DNA from: Pseudomonas synxantha
GTDB taxonomy: Bacteria > Pseudomonadota > Gammaproteobacteria > Pseudomonadales > Pseudomonadaceae
Reading direction: 5' to 3'
NCBI RefSeq assembly: GCF_900105675.1
Contig: NZ_LT629786.1
Coordinates: 2,480,001 to 2,544,000 of the forward strand
DNA: 64,000 bases
A program made the translations under genes and the position numbers. This document shows, in pieces, positions 47,346 through 58,048 of this stretch (position 1 is its first letter; the number at the start of each line of letters is the position of its first letter). The notes beneath the pieces are model-generated. The model saw nothing but the letters and a program-made list of their open reading frames with translations. It searched no databases and had not been told where the DNA came from.

Positions 47346-50300
47346 CGGCTGTCTTCTTCTATATCCAGCAACAGGTTTTCCAACGCCTCGCGATACGCCC
47401 CCGGCTCCTGCCACATGCCCCGCTGCTGGGCTTCGAGCATACGCTCGGTCATGTCCCGCAGGGCGTCGGGGTTGTGTTGCTGCACAAAGGCGCGGGTGTC
47501 AGGGTCGAGCAGGTAGGCATCGGCCAGCAGCGCGTATTGATGATCGTCGATCAGCGCGGTGGTGGCGTCGAAAGCGAACAGGTTGTCCACGGTCGCGGCC
47601 ATTTCGAACGCGCCCTTATAGCCATGGCGCTTGACGCCTTCGATCCACTTGGGGTTGGCGGCGCGGGCGCGGATAACCCGGTTCAGCTCTTCCTTCAAGG
47701 TACGGATTCTGGGCAGGTCCGGCTGGCTATGGTCACCATGATAGCTGGCGGCCTTGTCACCGCTCAGGGTTTCCACGGCGGCAAGCATGCCGCCCTGGAA
47801 TTGGTAGTAGTCATTGGAGTCGAGCAGGTCATGCTCGCGATTGTCCTGGTTCTGCAATACCGCCTGCACCTGGCTCAAGCGCTGGGCAAATTGCTCGCGG
47901 GCGGCGGTGCCCTCGTCGGACCCACCGTAGGCATAACCGCCCCAGTTCAGGTAGATCTCAGCCAAGTCTTCACGGCTCTGCCACAGGCGTCCGTCAATCG
48001 CGCCCTGCACACCTGCGCCATAGGCACCGGGCTTGGCGCCGAAGATGCGCCAGCCGGCCTGCTTCGCCGCGGCCTCTAAGTCCAGGCCCGACGCCTGCAA
48101 CGCCTGGCGCTCGCTGCGCACCTTGGCGGCCAGCGGGTTCATGTCATCCGGTTCATCGAGGGCCGCTACCGCCTGCACCGCCGCATCGAACAGGCGAATC
48201 AGGTTGGCGAAGGCATCGCGGAAGAACCCGGACACACGCAGGGTCACGTCGACACGCGGGCGGTCCAGCAGGCTGATCGGCAGTATTTCAAAATCGTCCA
48301 CCCGCTGGCTGCCGGTAGCCCATACCGGGCGCACGCCCATCAGCGCCATGGCCTGGGCGATATCGTCGCCCCCCGTACGCATGGTGGCGGTGCCCCACAC
48401 CGACAAGCCAAGCTGGCGCAGGTGGTCGCCGTGATCTTGCAGATGTCGCTCAAGCATCAGGTTGGCCGACTGGAAACCGATGCGCCAGGCCGTGGTGGTC
48501 GGCAGGTTGCGCACATCCACGGTGAAGAAGTTACGCCCCGTCGGCAGTACATCCAGGCGACCGCGACTGGGCGCACCGCTGGGCCCTGCCGGTACAAACC
48601 GCCCGCCCAGGGCATCCAGCAAGCCGCGCATTTCCGCTGGGCCACAGGCGTCCAGGCGTGGCGCGACCACGATGCGCAGGCTTTCTATCACCGACTTCAC
48701 GTCCTGCCAGCCGGGCTCTTCCAACTGCTCGAGGGGACCTTCCAGCGCCTGCTCGATCAGCCGCGCTGCGTACAGCTCCAGGCGTTCGCGGGTATCGCCG
48801 GCGGTGCGCCATAACTGCCCGTCGATCTTCTGCAACACGGGCGGACGCCGTCCCGTCCAGGGCTCGGCCAAGGCGCAATCGAGCGGATCAAAGCCCAGGT
48901 CGAATGCCTTGGCCAGTACCCGCAGCAGGCTCGATTGCGGGCCACGGCCGTCGCCACGGGGAATTCGCAACAAGGCCAGCAAGGTGTCGATGCGCAAGCG
49001 GCCCTCGGGTGATTCGCCAAAAACATGCAGACCGTCGCGGATCTGCGATTCCTTCAAGTCACACAGGTAGGTGTCCAGGCGCGGCAGCCAGATGTCGGCG
49101 TCAGCCTCGCTGTCCAGCTCCAGCTCCTGGTCGATGCGGGTTTCGCGCACCAGCTTGAGAATGTCTTTTTGCAGCTCAAGGGCGCGGCGCGGGTCGAGCA
49201 ATTGCGCCTCGTAGTACTCGTCGGCCAACAGCTCCAGGTTACGCAACGGGCCGTAGGTTTCGGCGCGGGTCAGCGGTGGCATCAGGTGGTCGATGATCAC
49301 CGCTTGGGTACGCCGCTTGGCCTGGGCGCCCTCGCCTGGGTCGTTGACAATAAACGGATAGATATTCGGCAGCGGCCCGAGCAATGCATCCGGCCAGCAG
49401 TTTTCCGACAGGCCTACGCCTTTGCCCGGCAGCCATTCCAGGTTGCCGTGCTTGCCCACATGGATCACGCCATGGGCGCCGTAGGTGTGGCGCAACCAGA
49501 AATAGAACGCCAGGTAGCCATGGGGCGGCACCAGGTCCGGGTCGTGGTACACGGCACTGGCGTCCACCTGGTAACCCCGTGCCGGCTGGATGCCGACGAA
49601 GGTCAGGCCCAGGCGCAAGCCGGCGATCATCATGCGGCCGTCGCGAAACATGGGATCGTCTTGCGCGGCGCCCCAACGTTCCAGCACAGCCTGACGATTG
49701 GACGCCGGCAAGCGATCGAACATCGCCTGGTAATCCCCCAGACCCAGGCTTTGGTGGCACGGGCGCAGGTCGAGGCTGTCCAGGTCGTTGGTGACTCCAC
49801 CGAGCAGCGCATGGATCAATGCGGTGCCGCTCTCGGGAAGCACCTCTGCCACCGGGTAGCCTTCAGATTGCAAGGCACGCAGGATATTCAACGCCGCCGC
49901 CGGGGTGTCCAGGCCCACGCCATTACCAATACGCCCATCTCGGGTCGGGTAGTTGGCGAGGATCAGAGCAATGCGCTTATCGGCATTCGGCACCCGGGCC
50001 AAGTCGACCCAGCGCCGCGCCAATTCAGCGACAAAGTCCATGCGTTCAGGGACTGCGCGATAGCACACCACGTCCGACTGGCTGCGCTCGCTGCGCCAGG
50101 CCAGGTCCTTGAAGCTGATCGGCCGACTGATGATGCGCCCATCCAGCTCCGGCAAGGCAATATGCATCGCCAGGTCGCGGGGACCGAGCCCCTGTTCGCT
50201 GGCCTGCCAGCCGGGCTGGTTGTCCTGGGCGCAGATCGCCTGGATCACCGGGATATTGCGACGAAACGGGCGCAGGTGCGGGGCTTCGGGGCTGGACTGG

Positions 50301-51106
50301 GCAAAGCCGGTGGTGTTGAGGATTACCGCGGCTTGCACGTCGTCCAGCAGGTCCTCGACCGCCGTGAGGCAGCCGGGCTCTTTCAAGCTGGCCACCGCGA
50401 TGGGCAACGGGTTGAGGCCCGCAGCCTGCAAGCGCTGGCAGAACACATCAATAAAGCCGGTATTGGCCGCCTGCAAGTGGGAGCGATAGAACAGCACGGC
50501 GGCCACGGGGAGGTCAGCGCGCCAATCCACCTGCCAGTCATTGAGGCGGGCATTGGCTTTACCAGGGTGATAGATCGCCGTACGCGGCAAGGTTTGCGGC
50601 TCGGCCCATATATAGTCGCGACCCAGATGGGCGCTGGCCAGGCAATGATAAAAATCCAGCGCGTTACCCAGGCCACCCTGGCGCAGGAAATGCCACAGGC
50701 GCTCGCGCTGTTCGGCATCAACGGTGCTCAGGCAGCTGAGCTCCGGGTCGGGGCGGTCATCCCCCGGCACCAAAATCAGCGTGACGCCGCGCTCGGCCAG
50801 TTCCACCAGGCGCTCTATGCCGTAGCGCCAGTAACCAATGCCGCCATGCAAGGAAATCAGAATCACCTTGGCGTGCCGCAACACCTCATCGACGTACAGG
50901 TCGACGGAGGCATGGTTTTGCACCTGCATCGGATTGGCCAGGCGCAGACTCGGGTAATCCTCGGGCAACTGCTGGGCTGCTTCGGCGAGCAGCGCCAGGC
51001 TGGAGTCGCCGCTGCACAGGATCACCAGTTCAGCAGGGGTTTGGCCAAGGTCGGCAATATTGTCGTCCGCGACGAAACCACCGGGTTGGGTCCTGAGCAG
51101 GTGCAT
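47342..51106 (-). CDS. cobN: Cobaltochelatase large subunit CobN
   Basis: 1254 residues, the normal CobN size. Markers include [60 protein letters not shown] (conserved HGxxEWLPGK) and [14 protein letters not shown] [20 protein letters not shown]. CobN binds hydrogenobyrinic acid a,c-diamide and inserts cobalt in the late stage of aerobic B12 synthesis. It starts 2 bases after the cobW stop and is coupled to chlI at its end. Control comes from the cobalamin riboswitch upstream of cobW. Confidence 0.94.
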   Translation of the reverse strand: MHLLRTQPGGFVADDNIADLGQTPAELVILCSGDSSLALLAEAAQQLPEDYPSLRLANPMQVQNHASVDLYVDEVLRHAKVILISLHGGIGYWRYGIERLVELAERGVTLILVPGDDRPDPELSCLSTVDAEQRERLWHFLRQGGLGNALDFYHCLASAHLGRDYIWAEPQTLPRTAIYHPGKANARLNDWQVDWRADLPVAAVLFYRSHLQAANTGFIDVFCQRLQAAGLNPLPIAVASLKEPGCLTAVEDLLDDVQAAVILNTTGFAQSSPEAPHLRPFRRNIPVIQAICAQDNQPGWQASEQGLGPRDLAMHIALPELDGRIISRPISFKDLAWRSERSQSDVVCYRAVPERMDFVAELARRWVDLARVPNADKRIALILANYPTRDGRIGNGVGLDTPAAALNILRALQSEGYPVAEVLPESGTALIHALLGGVTNDLDSLDLRPCHQSLGLGDYQAMFDRLPASNRQAVLERWGAAQDDPMFRDGRMMIAGLRLGLTFVGIQPARGYQVDASAVYHDPDLVPPHGYLAFYFWLRHTYGAHGVIHVGKHGNLEWLPGKGVGLSENCWPDALLGPLPNIYPFIVNDPGEGAQAKRRTQAVIIDHLMPPLTRAETYGPLRNLELLADEYYEAQLLDPRRALELQKDILKLVRETRIDQELELDSEADADIWLPRLDTYLCDLKESQIRDGLHVFGESPEGRLRIDTLLALLRIPRGDGRGPQSSLLRVLAKAFDLGFDPLDCALAEPWTGRRPPVLQKIDGQLWRTAGDTRERLELYAARLIEQALEGPLEQLEEPGWQDVKSVIESLRIVVAPRLDACGPAEMRGLLDALGGRFVPAGPSGAPSRGRLDVLPTGRNFFTVDVRNLPTTTAWRIGFQSANLMLERHLQDHGDHLRQLGLSVWGTATMRTGGDDIAQAMALMGVRPVWATGSQRVDDFEILPISLLDRPRVDVTLRVSGFFRDAFANLIRLFDAAVQAVAALDEPDDMNPLAAKVRSERQALQASGLDLEAAAKQAGWRIFGAKPGAYGAGVQGAIDGRLWQSREDLAEIYLNWGGYAYGGSDEGTAAREQFAQRLSQVQAVLQNQDNREHDLLDSNDYYQFQGGMLAAVETLSGDKAASYHGDHSQPDLPRIRTLKEELNRVIRARAANPKWIEGVKRHGYKGAFEMAATVDNLFAFDATTALIDDHQYALLADAYLLDPDTRAFVQQHNPDALRDMTERMLEAQQRGMWQEPGAYREALENLLLDIEEDSR

Positions 51107-51108
51107 GG

Positions 51109-52170
51109 TTAAACGCTGAGGGCAGCGCGCAATTGCGCTTCAAGGCCGGCGGCGTCCAGCTCCTGGCCGATCAGCACCAGGCGCGTGGTACGTGCTTCTT
51201 CCAAGCCCCAGGCACGGTCGAAGTGTTTGTCGAAGCGCGTGCCCACGCCCTGGATCAACAGGCGCATCGGTTTGTTCGGGATCGCGGCGAAACCTTTGAC
51301 GCGCAGGATGCCGTGCTGCACCACCAATTGAGCCAGGGCGTCGAGCAACAGCGCTTCTTCGGCTTGGGGCAGGTCGATGGAGATCGAGTCAAAGGCATCG
51401 TGATCGTGATCGTCTTCACCTTCATGATGATGATCGTGATGGCTGTGGCGAGCGTCAATGTGCTCCTCGGAGCCTGCGCCCAGGCCAATCAGCACGTCCA
51501 ACGGCAGGCGACCGCTGCTGGCTTCGATGACCTTCACTGCTGGCGGCAGCTCCTCGGCGACTTCCAGGCGCACGCGGGCCAGGTCTTCGGCGCTGATCAG
51601 GTCGGCTTTGTTGAGGATCACCAGGTCGGCGCTGGCCAGTTGATCGGCGAACAGTTCATGCAATGGCGACTCGTGGTCCAGGTTCGGGTCGAGTTTGCGC
51701 TGGGCGTCGACTTGATCCGGGAACGCGGCGAAGGTGCCGGCGGCCACGGCCGGGCTGTCGACCACGGTGATCACTGCGTCGACAGTGCAGGCGCTGCGGA
51801 TTTCCGGCCACTGGAAGGCTTGCACCAGTGGCTTTGGCAGGGCCAGGCCCGAGGTTTCGATGAGGATATGGTCAAGGTCGCCGCGGCGGGCAACCAGTTC
51901 GCGCATCACCGGGAAGAACTCTTCCTGCACGGTGCAGCACAGGCAACCGTTGGCGAGTTCGTACACGCGGCCATTGGCTTCTTCTTCGGTACAACCGATG
52001 GCGCACTGCTTGAGGATTTCACCGTCAATGCCCAGCTCGCCGAATTCGTTGACGATCACCGCAATACGACGGCCCTGGGCGTTGTCGAGCATATGACGCA
52101 ACAAGGTGGTCTTACCCGAGCCAAGGAAGCCGGTAACGATGGTGACAGGGAGTTTGGCCAGTGTTTTCAT
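51109..52170 (-). CDS. cobW: CobW, G3E-family metal chaperone GTPase
   Basis: 353 residues. P-loop TGFLGSGKTTLLRHML, Glu motif NEFGELGIDGE, metal-binding CxCC motif ELANGCLCCTVQEEF and base-specificity motif LNKADL. A His/Asp-rich loop (HSHHDHHHEGEDDHDHD, about 242-258) is typical of CobW proteins that bind metal. The C-terminal CobW_C domain is present (RVKGFAAIPNKPMRLLIQGV). It probably delivers cobalt to CobN. First gene of the operon, 108 bases below the cobalamin riboswitch. Confidence 0.94.
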   Translation of the reverse strand: MKTLAKLPVTIVTGFLGSGKTTLLRHMLDNAQGRRIAVIVNEFGELGIDGEILKQCAIGCTEEEANGRVYELANGCLCCTVQEEFFPVMRELVARRGDLDHILIETSGLALPKPLVQAFQWPEIRSACTVDAVITVVDSPAVAAGTFAAFPDQVDAQRKLDPNLDHESPLHELFADQLASADLVILNKADLISAEDLARVRLEVAEELPPAVKVIEASSGRLPLDVLIGLGAGSEEHIDARHSHHDHHHEGEDDHDHDAFDSISIDLPQAEEALLLDALAQLVVQHGILRVKGFAAIPNKPMRLLIQGVGTRFDKHFDRAWGLEEARTTRLVLIGQELDAAGLEAQLRAALSV

Positions 52171-52277
52171 CGGATGCCCTTTGGGGCGGGCATACGGGAC
52201 GACAGGCCCTGCGGCGGCGCGCAGCAGCGGATTTCGTCACCGGATCACCCCGCCCGGTTGAATTGGAAAATCAGTGA

Positions 52278-52465
52278 CGAGGCAGGTCTCCTGGCTTGGG
52301 GCGTACAGGTCTTGCGACCAACGCTGACTGCGCCTTCCCGCCGTCTCGGCAGTGGCGTGGCAGTCAACTGAACCCTTCACAGTTGCGGGGGCAGCCGCGG
52401 CTTGAACCGCGTTCCCTTCTTAGCTTCGGCCTGGGCCGAAGAACCTCGAACGGGCAAGGCTACGC
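52278..52465 (-). ncRNA. Cobalamin riboswitch upstream of cobW-cobN
   Basis: Read on the minus strand it contains the conserved AAGGGAACGCGGTTCAAGCC region, GGCTGCCCCCGCAACTGTGA and the B12 box AAGCCAGGAGACCTGCC (52281-52297). These three blocks in this order define the adenosylcobalamin-type riboswitch. It should shut down cobW-cobN-chlI-chlD when B12 is plentiful. The 108-base stretch to the start codon is GC-rich and may hide the ribosome-binding site. Confidence 0.93.
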
Positions 52466-52586
52466 AGTGCGGGAGAACGGGTCAATGTTGATCGCTCATC
52501 CGACATCGAGAAACGCCGAAACCACACAGGCAGCGGCCGGCCTGTTGAAGCGACTACTCCCTAGCCGCTGGCATGCTGCTTCTTTT

Positions 52587-53990
52587 TTAGGAATAGGCCC
52601 ACTTAACCGGAACATTACTAATGATGTCGGGTGTATTTATCGGACCGTGGCTTTTGAGAAAAAAGTCAAAACGGCCGTTGCCCGTCAGATCAATAGCCAA
52701 CCTCGACTGGTTGGTGTGGCGGTTGTAACCCAGAACAGCTTGACCAGGTTCGCCCGATAGCCGCCTTACAAACGTCAAGGCGCCAATACCGGCGTTTTTC
52801 AACAAGACCGAAATGTCGATTTTGTCGGTGCCACTCTCAAAGTCCATGATCAGGTCAGGATTTTCCAACGTGGAATCGCTGGCGTGGTCATAAGCAAAGG
52901 TATCCGCCCCCCCTGCCCCCCTCAGCCAATCGGCGCCCGCTGCCCCCTTGAGCACATTGTCCGCATCGTTCCCGATGATCGCATCATGACCAGAACCGCC
53001 GATTGCGTTTTCAACCGTAACGCCTTTGGCAATAGAAACATTCCCCCGTAACCCTCCAACATCGGAATAGGATTCAGCGTTGAGGTTGACGGTCTGGTTT
53101 TGGCGATATCTGGAAAAATCCAATGTGTCGTTACCTCCACCGTCCCACACGCAGAATAATGCCGTATTCCTGGGATGATCGAGTTGATAATAGTCTCGAC
53201 CCGAATTGGAGTTAAAACCGTAGGTGGTGTCTGAATTACGTGTTCTATAGTTGGCACCATATACCCGCTGGGCAGCAGCAATATCACCCATCAATGGTGC
53301 AGCAGAGTACCTTCCCTTAAGGTTCTGACCACTTAAGTTGGCATCGAAGTAGCTCATGACAGTATGGCCACGAGTATCCTGGGCATAGACGGCGTCGCGA
53401 TAGTAACTGGGGTAGGTGGAATCGCCGCTATTGTCATAGTCCGCTGGATGCAAAAGCCCCAGTCCATGCCCTATTTCATGGGTAAGCGTATATCGGCCGT
53501 GATTGTTAAGTGCAGGCGCAGCATTCGTGCCAAAACGGGGATTCATGAGGACTTTACCGTCTCCACCTGGCAATTGGGCGAATGCAACCCGGGGCACCTC
53601 ACTGTTGGAAAAAGCCAGGTGCCCTTCCCCACGGCCAGTACGCTCTTCGAAAGACACGTTCGCCACATCGGCCCAGGACTGCATGGACAGTCTGGCCTGG
53701 CTTTTCTGGGTGGCATTGAACGCTGTCTCCCCTTGCCCGTGGGTATCGAATGTATAGGAGACTTGCGTGACGCCATCACCATTGCTGTCATTCCATTTCC
53801 GGCCGTCCCGGGTGAGGTGCTGGGCGATCTGGTCCACGGTAAAAACCGGCTTATCAAGACCCGGTATTGGCCTCAAATGCGGGTCGAACTTACGCAACGT
53901 GGGATCGGAAGAGCTGTTTTGTTGAGCCTCTACGGACGGGTTATAGGAGCGTTGCACGCTGTTGGTTATCTGCACAATGGGCACCATCAA
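52587..53990 (-). CDS. Serralysin-family secreted metalloprotease (M10B, RTX)
   Basis: 467 residues without a signal peptide, as expected for type I secretion. Zinc site HEIGHGLGLLHP (His171, Glu172, His175, His181) and Met-turn VMSYFD are complete. The C-terminal third has RTX-type Gly-Asp repeats (IGGSGHDAIIGNDADNVLKG, GADWLRGAGGADTF). The end FDFFLKSHGPINTPDIISN matches serralysins, but the usual last hydrophobic DFxV signal is extended by VPVKWAYS. No aprDEF exporter or inhibitor gene is adjacent. The gene and flanks are more AT-rich than neighbours and sit between two B12 riboswitches, suggesting insertion. Confidence 0.9.
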   Translation of the reverse strand: MMVPIVQITNSVQRSYNPSVEAQQNSSSDPTLRKFDPHLRPIPGLDKPVFTVDQIAQHLTRDGRKWNDSNGDGVTQVSYTFDTHGQGETAFNATQKSQARLSMQSWADVANVSFEERTGRGEGHLAFSNSEVPRVAFAQLPGGDGKVLMNPRFGTNAAPALNNHGRYTLTHEIGHGLGLLHPADYDNSGDSTYPSYYRDAVYAQDTRGHTVMSYFDANLSGQNLKGRYSAAPLMGDIAAAQRVYGANYRTRNSDTTYGFNSNSGRDYYQLDHPRNTALFCVWDGGGNDTLDFSRYRQNQTVNLNAESYSDVGGLRGNVSIAKGVTVENAIGGSGHDAIIGNDADNVLKGAAGADWLRGAGGADTFAYDHASDSTLENPDLIMDFESGTDKIDISVLLKNAGIGALTFVRRLSGEPGQAVLGYNRHTNQSRLAIDLTGNGRFDFFLKSHGPINTPDIISNVPVKWAYS

Positions 53991-54399
53991 TTTTGACTAT
54001 TCAAGGGAGACAAAACCACAACCACGAGCATCAGTAGGGAGAAACGCAAAAAGCGTTCCCGGACAGCTTGCCCAACGATTCAACGCCTGCATCACTCTAA
54101 ATAACCAAGCTCCGAATGGAGCATTAGTTCACTGAACATACCGCCTCAACAACCTATTGAAAAGTAAGTAAAAGCCCGAACAACCCACTTACACCCATAC
54201 AATATATTTTTATATTTCGGCAACAGAAAGAATAACCTTTCTTCCTTTTGAAACATGTAAAAGCTCATGTTCCGCTGCATTCGCTAACGACAAGTAAATA
54301 AAGATTGTGGACGCGTACAGGGCCACCTCTCTCGTTGCCTTGGCAGCGCATTCCGCCATTTGACGTAAGCGCTCGCCGCATGCTCTCCTACACATCTTG
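53991..54399. other. AT-rich intergenic region upstream of serralysin gene
   Basis: About 410 bases without a supported gene. It should hold the minus-strand promoter of the serralysin gene. GCTCC-GAAT-GGAGC (54109-54122) is a small hairpin. A 68-codon minus-strand frame (54210-54416) runs into the riboswitch and resembles no family I know. Base composition is clearly more AT-rich than the surrounding B12 genes. Confidence 0.45.
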
Positions 54400-54590
54400 T
54401 TTCGGGTGCCCTTCACAGGGTGAAACGGGAAACCGGTGCGCCATAGACCTATGGCAAGTCCGGTGCTGCCCCCGCAACGGTAAGCGAGCGAAGCGTCAAA
54501 TCCACTGTGCTGTGCATGGGAAGGAGACGCTTATCAGGTGGAACTCTTCCAAGAGCCGCCCCTCGCAAGCCCGGAGACCGGCCCGAAAAA
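54400..54590 (+). ncRNA. Cobalamin riboswitch upstream of cbtBA-cobE-cobM
   Basis: Contains GGGTGAAACGGGAAACCGGT (54418-54437), AAGTCCGGTGCTGCCCCCGC followed by AACGGTAA, and the B12 box AGCCCGGAGACCGGCC (54568-54583). Layout and spacing are canonical. It lies about 110 bases before cbtB and should repress cobalt uptake when cobalamin is high. Note that it is divergent from the cobW riboswitch, with the serralysin gene between. Confidence 0.95.
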
Positions 54591-54698
54591 ATCAGATAAC
54601 AAACCCGCGGTGGGCGGGCGCTGTTCAAAACCCTGCGTGCCCTGGCTCGCATGGTTTGCATGCGCTCGTTTCACCCTGACACCTGATAGGGACGCGCC

Positions 54699-54887
54699 AT
54701 GTCGATCACCACCAGCACCTCGCACACCGCCAGCAGCACTGCCACCTTGAGCCAACGCCTGACCGCCGCAATCGGTGCGTCGATCCTTGGCGCGTGCCTG
54801 GTGTATTTCGCCGGTTTCTCCCATATCGAGGCGGTGCACAACGCGGCCCACGATACCCGCCACAGCGCTGCGTTTCCGTGCCACTGA
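54699..54887 (+). CDS. cbtB: Cobalt transporter small subunit CbtB
   Basis: 62 residues with one membrane helix (AAIGASILGACLVYFAGFSH) and a C-terminal metal-binding tail VHNAAHDTRHSAAFPCH with the characteristic His pattern and CH end. CbtB pairs with CbtA in a predicted cobalt transporter controlled by B12 riboswitches. It lies directly below such a riboswitch and 11 bases before cbtA. Confidence 0.92.
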   Translation: MSITTSTSHTASSTATLSQRLTAAIGASILGACLVYFAGFSHIEAVHNAAHDTRHSAAFPCH

Positions 54888-54898
54888 GAGCTGCCGAC

Positions 54899-55600
54899 AT
54901 GATCAAACGCATTGCCCGGACCGCAGGGTTCACCGGCTTGTTCGCCGCCCTGCTGCTGACCCTGCTGCAAAGCTTGTGGGTTGCACCGTTGATTTTGCAG
55001 GCGGAGACCTATGAAAAGCCGCCGGCAACCACCGAAGTCACCCATGAGCATGCCAGCGCCGCTGCGCACACCCACGACGCCGAGGCCTGGGAGCCGGAAG
55101 ATGGCTGGCAGCGGGTGCTCTCCACCACCGGTGGCAACCTGGTGGTTGCCGTTGGATTTGCACTGATGCTCGCCGGCCTGTACACCCTGCGTGCACCGAC
55201 CCGCACCGGCCATGGCTTGCTGTGGGGCCTGGCGGGTTACGCGACCTTCGTGCTGGCGCCCACCCTGGGCCTGCCACCGGAATTGCCCGGCACGGCAGCA
55301 GCTGACCTGGCGCTGCGCCAGGCCTGGTGGATCGGCACCGCCGCCTCCACCGCCGCCGGGATTGCGCTGATCGTGTTCGGCCGCAACTGGCTGTTGAAAG
55401 TGCTGGGCGTGGCGATCCTTGCCGTGCCCCACGTGATCGGCGCACCGCAGCCGCAGGTGCACTCGATGCTGGCCCCGGAGGCTCTCGAGGCACAATTCCA
55501 GATTGCCTCGCAATTGACCAACGTGGCGTTCTGGCTGGCCCTCGGCCTGATCAGCGCCTGGTTATTCCGCCGCCACCGCGACGATCGATACTCGGCATGA
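54899..55600 (+). CDS. cbtA: Cobalt transporter membrane subunit CbtA
   Basis: 233 residues with about five to six membrane helices. Family features include the first helix FTGLFAALLLTLLQSLWVAP with APL, a His-rich periplasmic loop (TEVTHEHASAAAHTHDAEAW), and GLWGLAGYATF-like GLLWGLAGYATFVLAPTLGL. These fit CbtA, the predicted cobalt permease. The start at 54899 (MIKRIARTAG) follows GAGAG; longer in-frame starts overlap cbtB. Its stop overlaps the cobE-like start (ATGA, 55597-55600). Confidence 0.92.
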   Translation: MIKRIARTAGFTGLFAALLLTLLQSLWVAPLILQAETYEKPPATTEVTHEHASAAAHTHDAEAWEPEDGWQRVLSTTGGNLVVAVGFALMLAGLYTLRAPTRTGHGLLWGLAGYATFVLAPTLGLPPELPGTAAADLALRQAWWIGTAASTAAGIALIVFGRNWLLKVLGVAILAVPHVIGAPQPQVHSMLAPEALEAQFQIASQLTNVAFWLALGLISAWLFRRHRDDRYSA

Positions 55601-55989
55601 TCCTGGTGGTCGGCCTGGGGTGCCAGCGCGGTTGTGATGTTCACGCCCTTCTGGACCTGTTTGACGCCGCCCTCGCCGAGGGCGGTATTGAACGCCAGCG
55701 CATCACCGCCCTGGCGAGCCTTGATCGCAAGCAGGATGAGCCCGGTTTATTGGCCCTCGCTCACCAGCTGGGCCTGACGCTACAGTGCTTCGACGCCGAA
55801 CAACTGGCAGGTTATGAACAGCGCTTGAGCCATAAGTCAGCGGTCGCTTTTGCCCATGTCGGCTGTTATGGCGTGGCCGAAAGCGCTGCCCTGGCCCTGG
55901 CCGAACACCTCTCTGGCAACCCTGCCCGTCTGCTGATTACCCGCAGGAAAACCAACCAGGCCACCTTTGCGTTAGCCTGCGCCGGTTAA
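55597..55989 (+). CDS. cobE: CobE / CbiG C-terminal-domain protein
   Basis: 130 residues. VVGLGCQRGCDVHALLDLFD at the start and LASLDRKQDEPGLLALAHQL are typical of the CbiG C-terminal (CobE) domain. The end GNPARLLITRRKTNQATFALA is also characteristic. CobE/CbiG helps the ring-contraction part of cobalamin synthesis. It overlaps cbtA by four bases and precedes cobM by 69 bases. The reading frame stays open into cbtA, but the ATG at 55597 fits the family start. Confidence 0.9.
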   Translation: MILVVGLGCQRGCDVHALLDLFDAALAEGGIERQRITALASLDRKQDEPGLLALAHQLGLTLQCFDAEQLAGYEQRLSHKSAVAFAHVGCYGVAESAALALAEHLSGNPARLLITRRKTNQATFALACAG

Positions 55990-56058
55990 AATCCCGATAA
56001 TTGTCGTTATCGATCATGAATAATCTTCATGCTCACCCGTTTTCAACAGGAATTTCCC

Positions 56059-56805
56059 ATGACCGTCTACTTCATCGGCGCAGGCCCCGGCGACCCGGAA
56101 CTGATCACCGTCAAGGGCCAGCGGCTGATCCGCAGTTGCCCGGTGATCATCTACGCCGGCTCGCTGGTGCCCGCGGCGGTGCTGGAGGGCCATCAGGCGC
56201 AACAGCTGGTCAACAGTGCCGAACTGCACCTGGAGCAGATCATCGACTTGATCAAGACCGCCCATGGACAAGGCCAGGATGTGGCACGCGTGCACTCCGG
56301 CGACCCAAGCCTGTATGGGGCGATTGGCGAGCAGATCCGTCACTTGCGTGAGCTGGGCATTCCCTTCCAGATCATTCCCGGGGTCACGGCCATAGCCGCT
56401 TGCGCGGCGCTGCTGGAAACCGAGCTGACCCTGCCGGACATTGCCCAGAGCGTGATCCTGACCCGCTATGCCGATAAAACCAGCATGCCTGCCGGCGAGA
56501 ATTTCGACAGCCTGGCCCGGCACGGCACGACCATGGCGATTCACCTGGGGGTCAATCATCTGGAGAAGATCGTCGCCGAGTTACTGCCGCACTATGGCGC
56601 CGATTGCCCGATAGCCGTGGTACACCGTGCAACCTGGCCGGATCAGGATTGGGCGGTGGGCACCTTGGCGGATATTGCCGAAAAGGTCGCGGCCAAGGGG
56701 TTCCGGCGTACGGCGTTGATTGTGGTGGGCCGGGTGCTGGCCAATGACACTTTCAGCGAGTCGTCACTGTATCGGGCGGGACATGCGCACCTGTACAGAC
56801 CTTGA
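56059..56805 (+). CDS. cobM: Precorrin-4 C11-methyltransferase CobM
   Basis: 248 residues. Opens with MTVYFIGAGPGDPELITVKG, the SAM-binding start of tetrapyrrole methylases. IIYAGSLVPAAVLEG, RVHSGDPSLYGAIGEQIRHL and FQIIPGVTAIAACAALLETE follow the CobM/CbiF pattern. It methylates precorrin-4 at C11 in B12 synthesis. AGGAA precedes the ATG at 56059; the earlier in-frame ATG at 56029 lacks family sequence. Last gene of the riboswitch-led cbtB operon. Confidence 0.93.
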   Translation: MTVYFIGAGPGDPELITVKGQRLIRSCPVIIYAGSLVPAAVLEGHQAQQLVNSAELHLEQIIDLIKTAHGQGQDVARVHSGDPSLYGAIGEQIRHLRELGIPFQIIPGVTAIAACAALLETELTLPDIAQSVILTRYADKTSMPAGENFDSLARHGTTMAIHLGVNHLEKIVAELLPHYGADCPIAVVHRATWPDQDWAVGTLADIAEKVAAKGFRRTALIVVGRVLANDTFSESSLYRAGHAHLYRP

Positions 56806-56862
56806 TTTTTTACTTCACAAAATCAAACCAACCCGTTGATTTAAATGAATAAACATAGAACA

Positions 56863-57302
56863 GAATGTGGGAGGGGGCTTGCCCCCGATGGCGGCCTTAG
56901 AGCCGACCGGGGTCTTGGTTTTAGACCGAGTACATATCCATTGTTTAGGTAACGGCGACTATTGGTTCCGCTCTTACAGCGGGTCACTTTTGAAAAGAGC
57001 CCAAAAGTAACCAAAAGGCTCTTGCCCCACCACTCGGCACCTCGCCTAGGCTCGGTGTGCCCGTAATCCGACATGGATTTGGGGGGCCGCCGCCACGCGC
57101 CATCCATGGCGCGGGGCGGCTAAACCGGCATCCCTGCCGGTTTACCCCCCAAATCCCTGTCGAATTCCGGCCAGCGTGGTTTAACGGGGCGCCCAAGATC
57201 AAAAGCAAGATCAAGAGCGGCTCGCTGCGCATCGTGGTTACCGTTGGCTGTTCCACAGTTGTGTAGATACCCATGGCTATCGCGGGCAAGCCCCTCCAAC
57301 AC
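56863..57302. repeat. REP-bounded structured repeat, copy 2 (intact, inverted to copy 1)
   Basis: Starts with a full REP (GTGGGAGGGGGCTTGCCCCC, 56867-56886) and ends with a decayed inverted REP (CGCGGGCAAGCCCCTCCAAC, 57281-57300). The sequence between, read on the minus strand, matches 36803-37060 plus 37729-37850 closely, for example ACCACGATGCGCAGCGAGCC and AACCACGCTGGCCGGAATTC. The same three-stem centre is kept with compensating shape: GACATGGATTTGGGGGG with its complement, GCGCCATCCATGGCGC and AACCGGCATCCCTGCCGGTT. It fills most of the gene-free stretch 56806-57404. Confidence 0.85.
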
Positions 57303-57358
57303 TTAATCCTTATTATTAGATAGATATCATAAGCCAATGAATTTTAAGCAAAAAAAAA

Positions 57359-57385
57359 ACGGCGCTCACGGGGCGCCGTTTTTTC
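57359..57385. terminator. Terminator downstream of nfuA (bidirectional shape)
   Basis: ACGGCGC-TCACGGG-GCGCCGT flanked by a run of A on the left and a run of T on the right. On the minus strand, stem then T-run follows the nfuA stop 20 bases away. On the plus strand it could also stop transcripts entering from the repeat. Confidence 0.88.
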
Positions 57386-57404
57386 TTCGCAGTGAACACC
57401 TTAC

Positions 57405-57998
<594 letters not shown>

Positions 57999-58048
57999 TC
58001 ACAGGCTTGCCGGCAGTTTACGCCAAATCATTACAGAGGTACAAAGTC

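Noticed and set aside
54210..54416. 68-codon minus-strand frame in the AT-rich gap
   Set aside because: Overlaps the cobalamin riboswitch in antisense, has no recognisable domain and no convincing ribosome-binding site.
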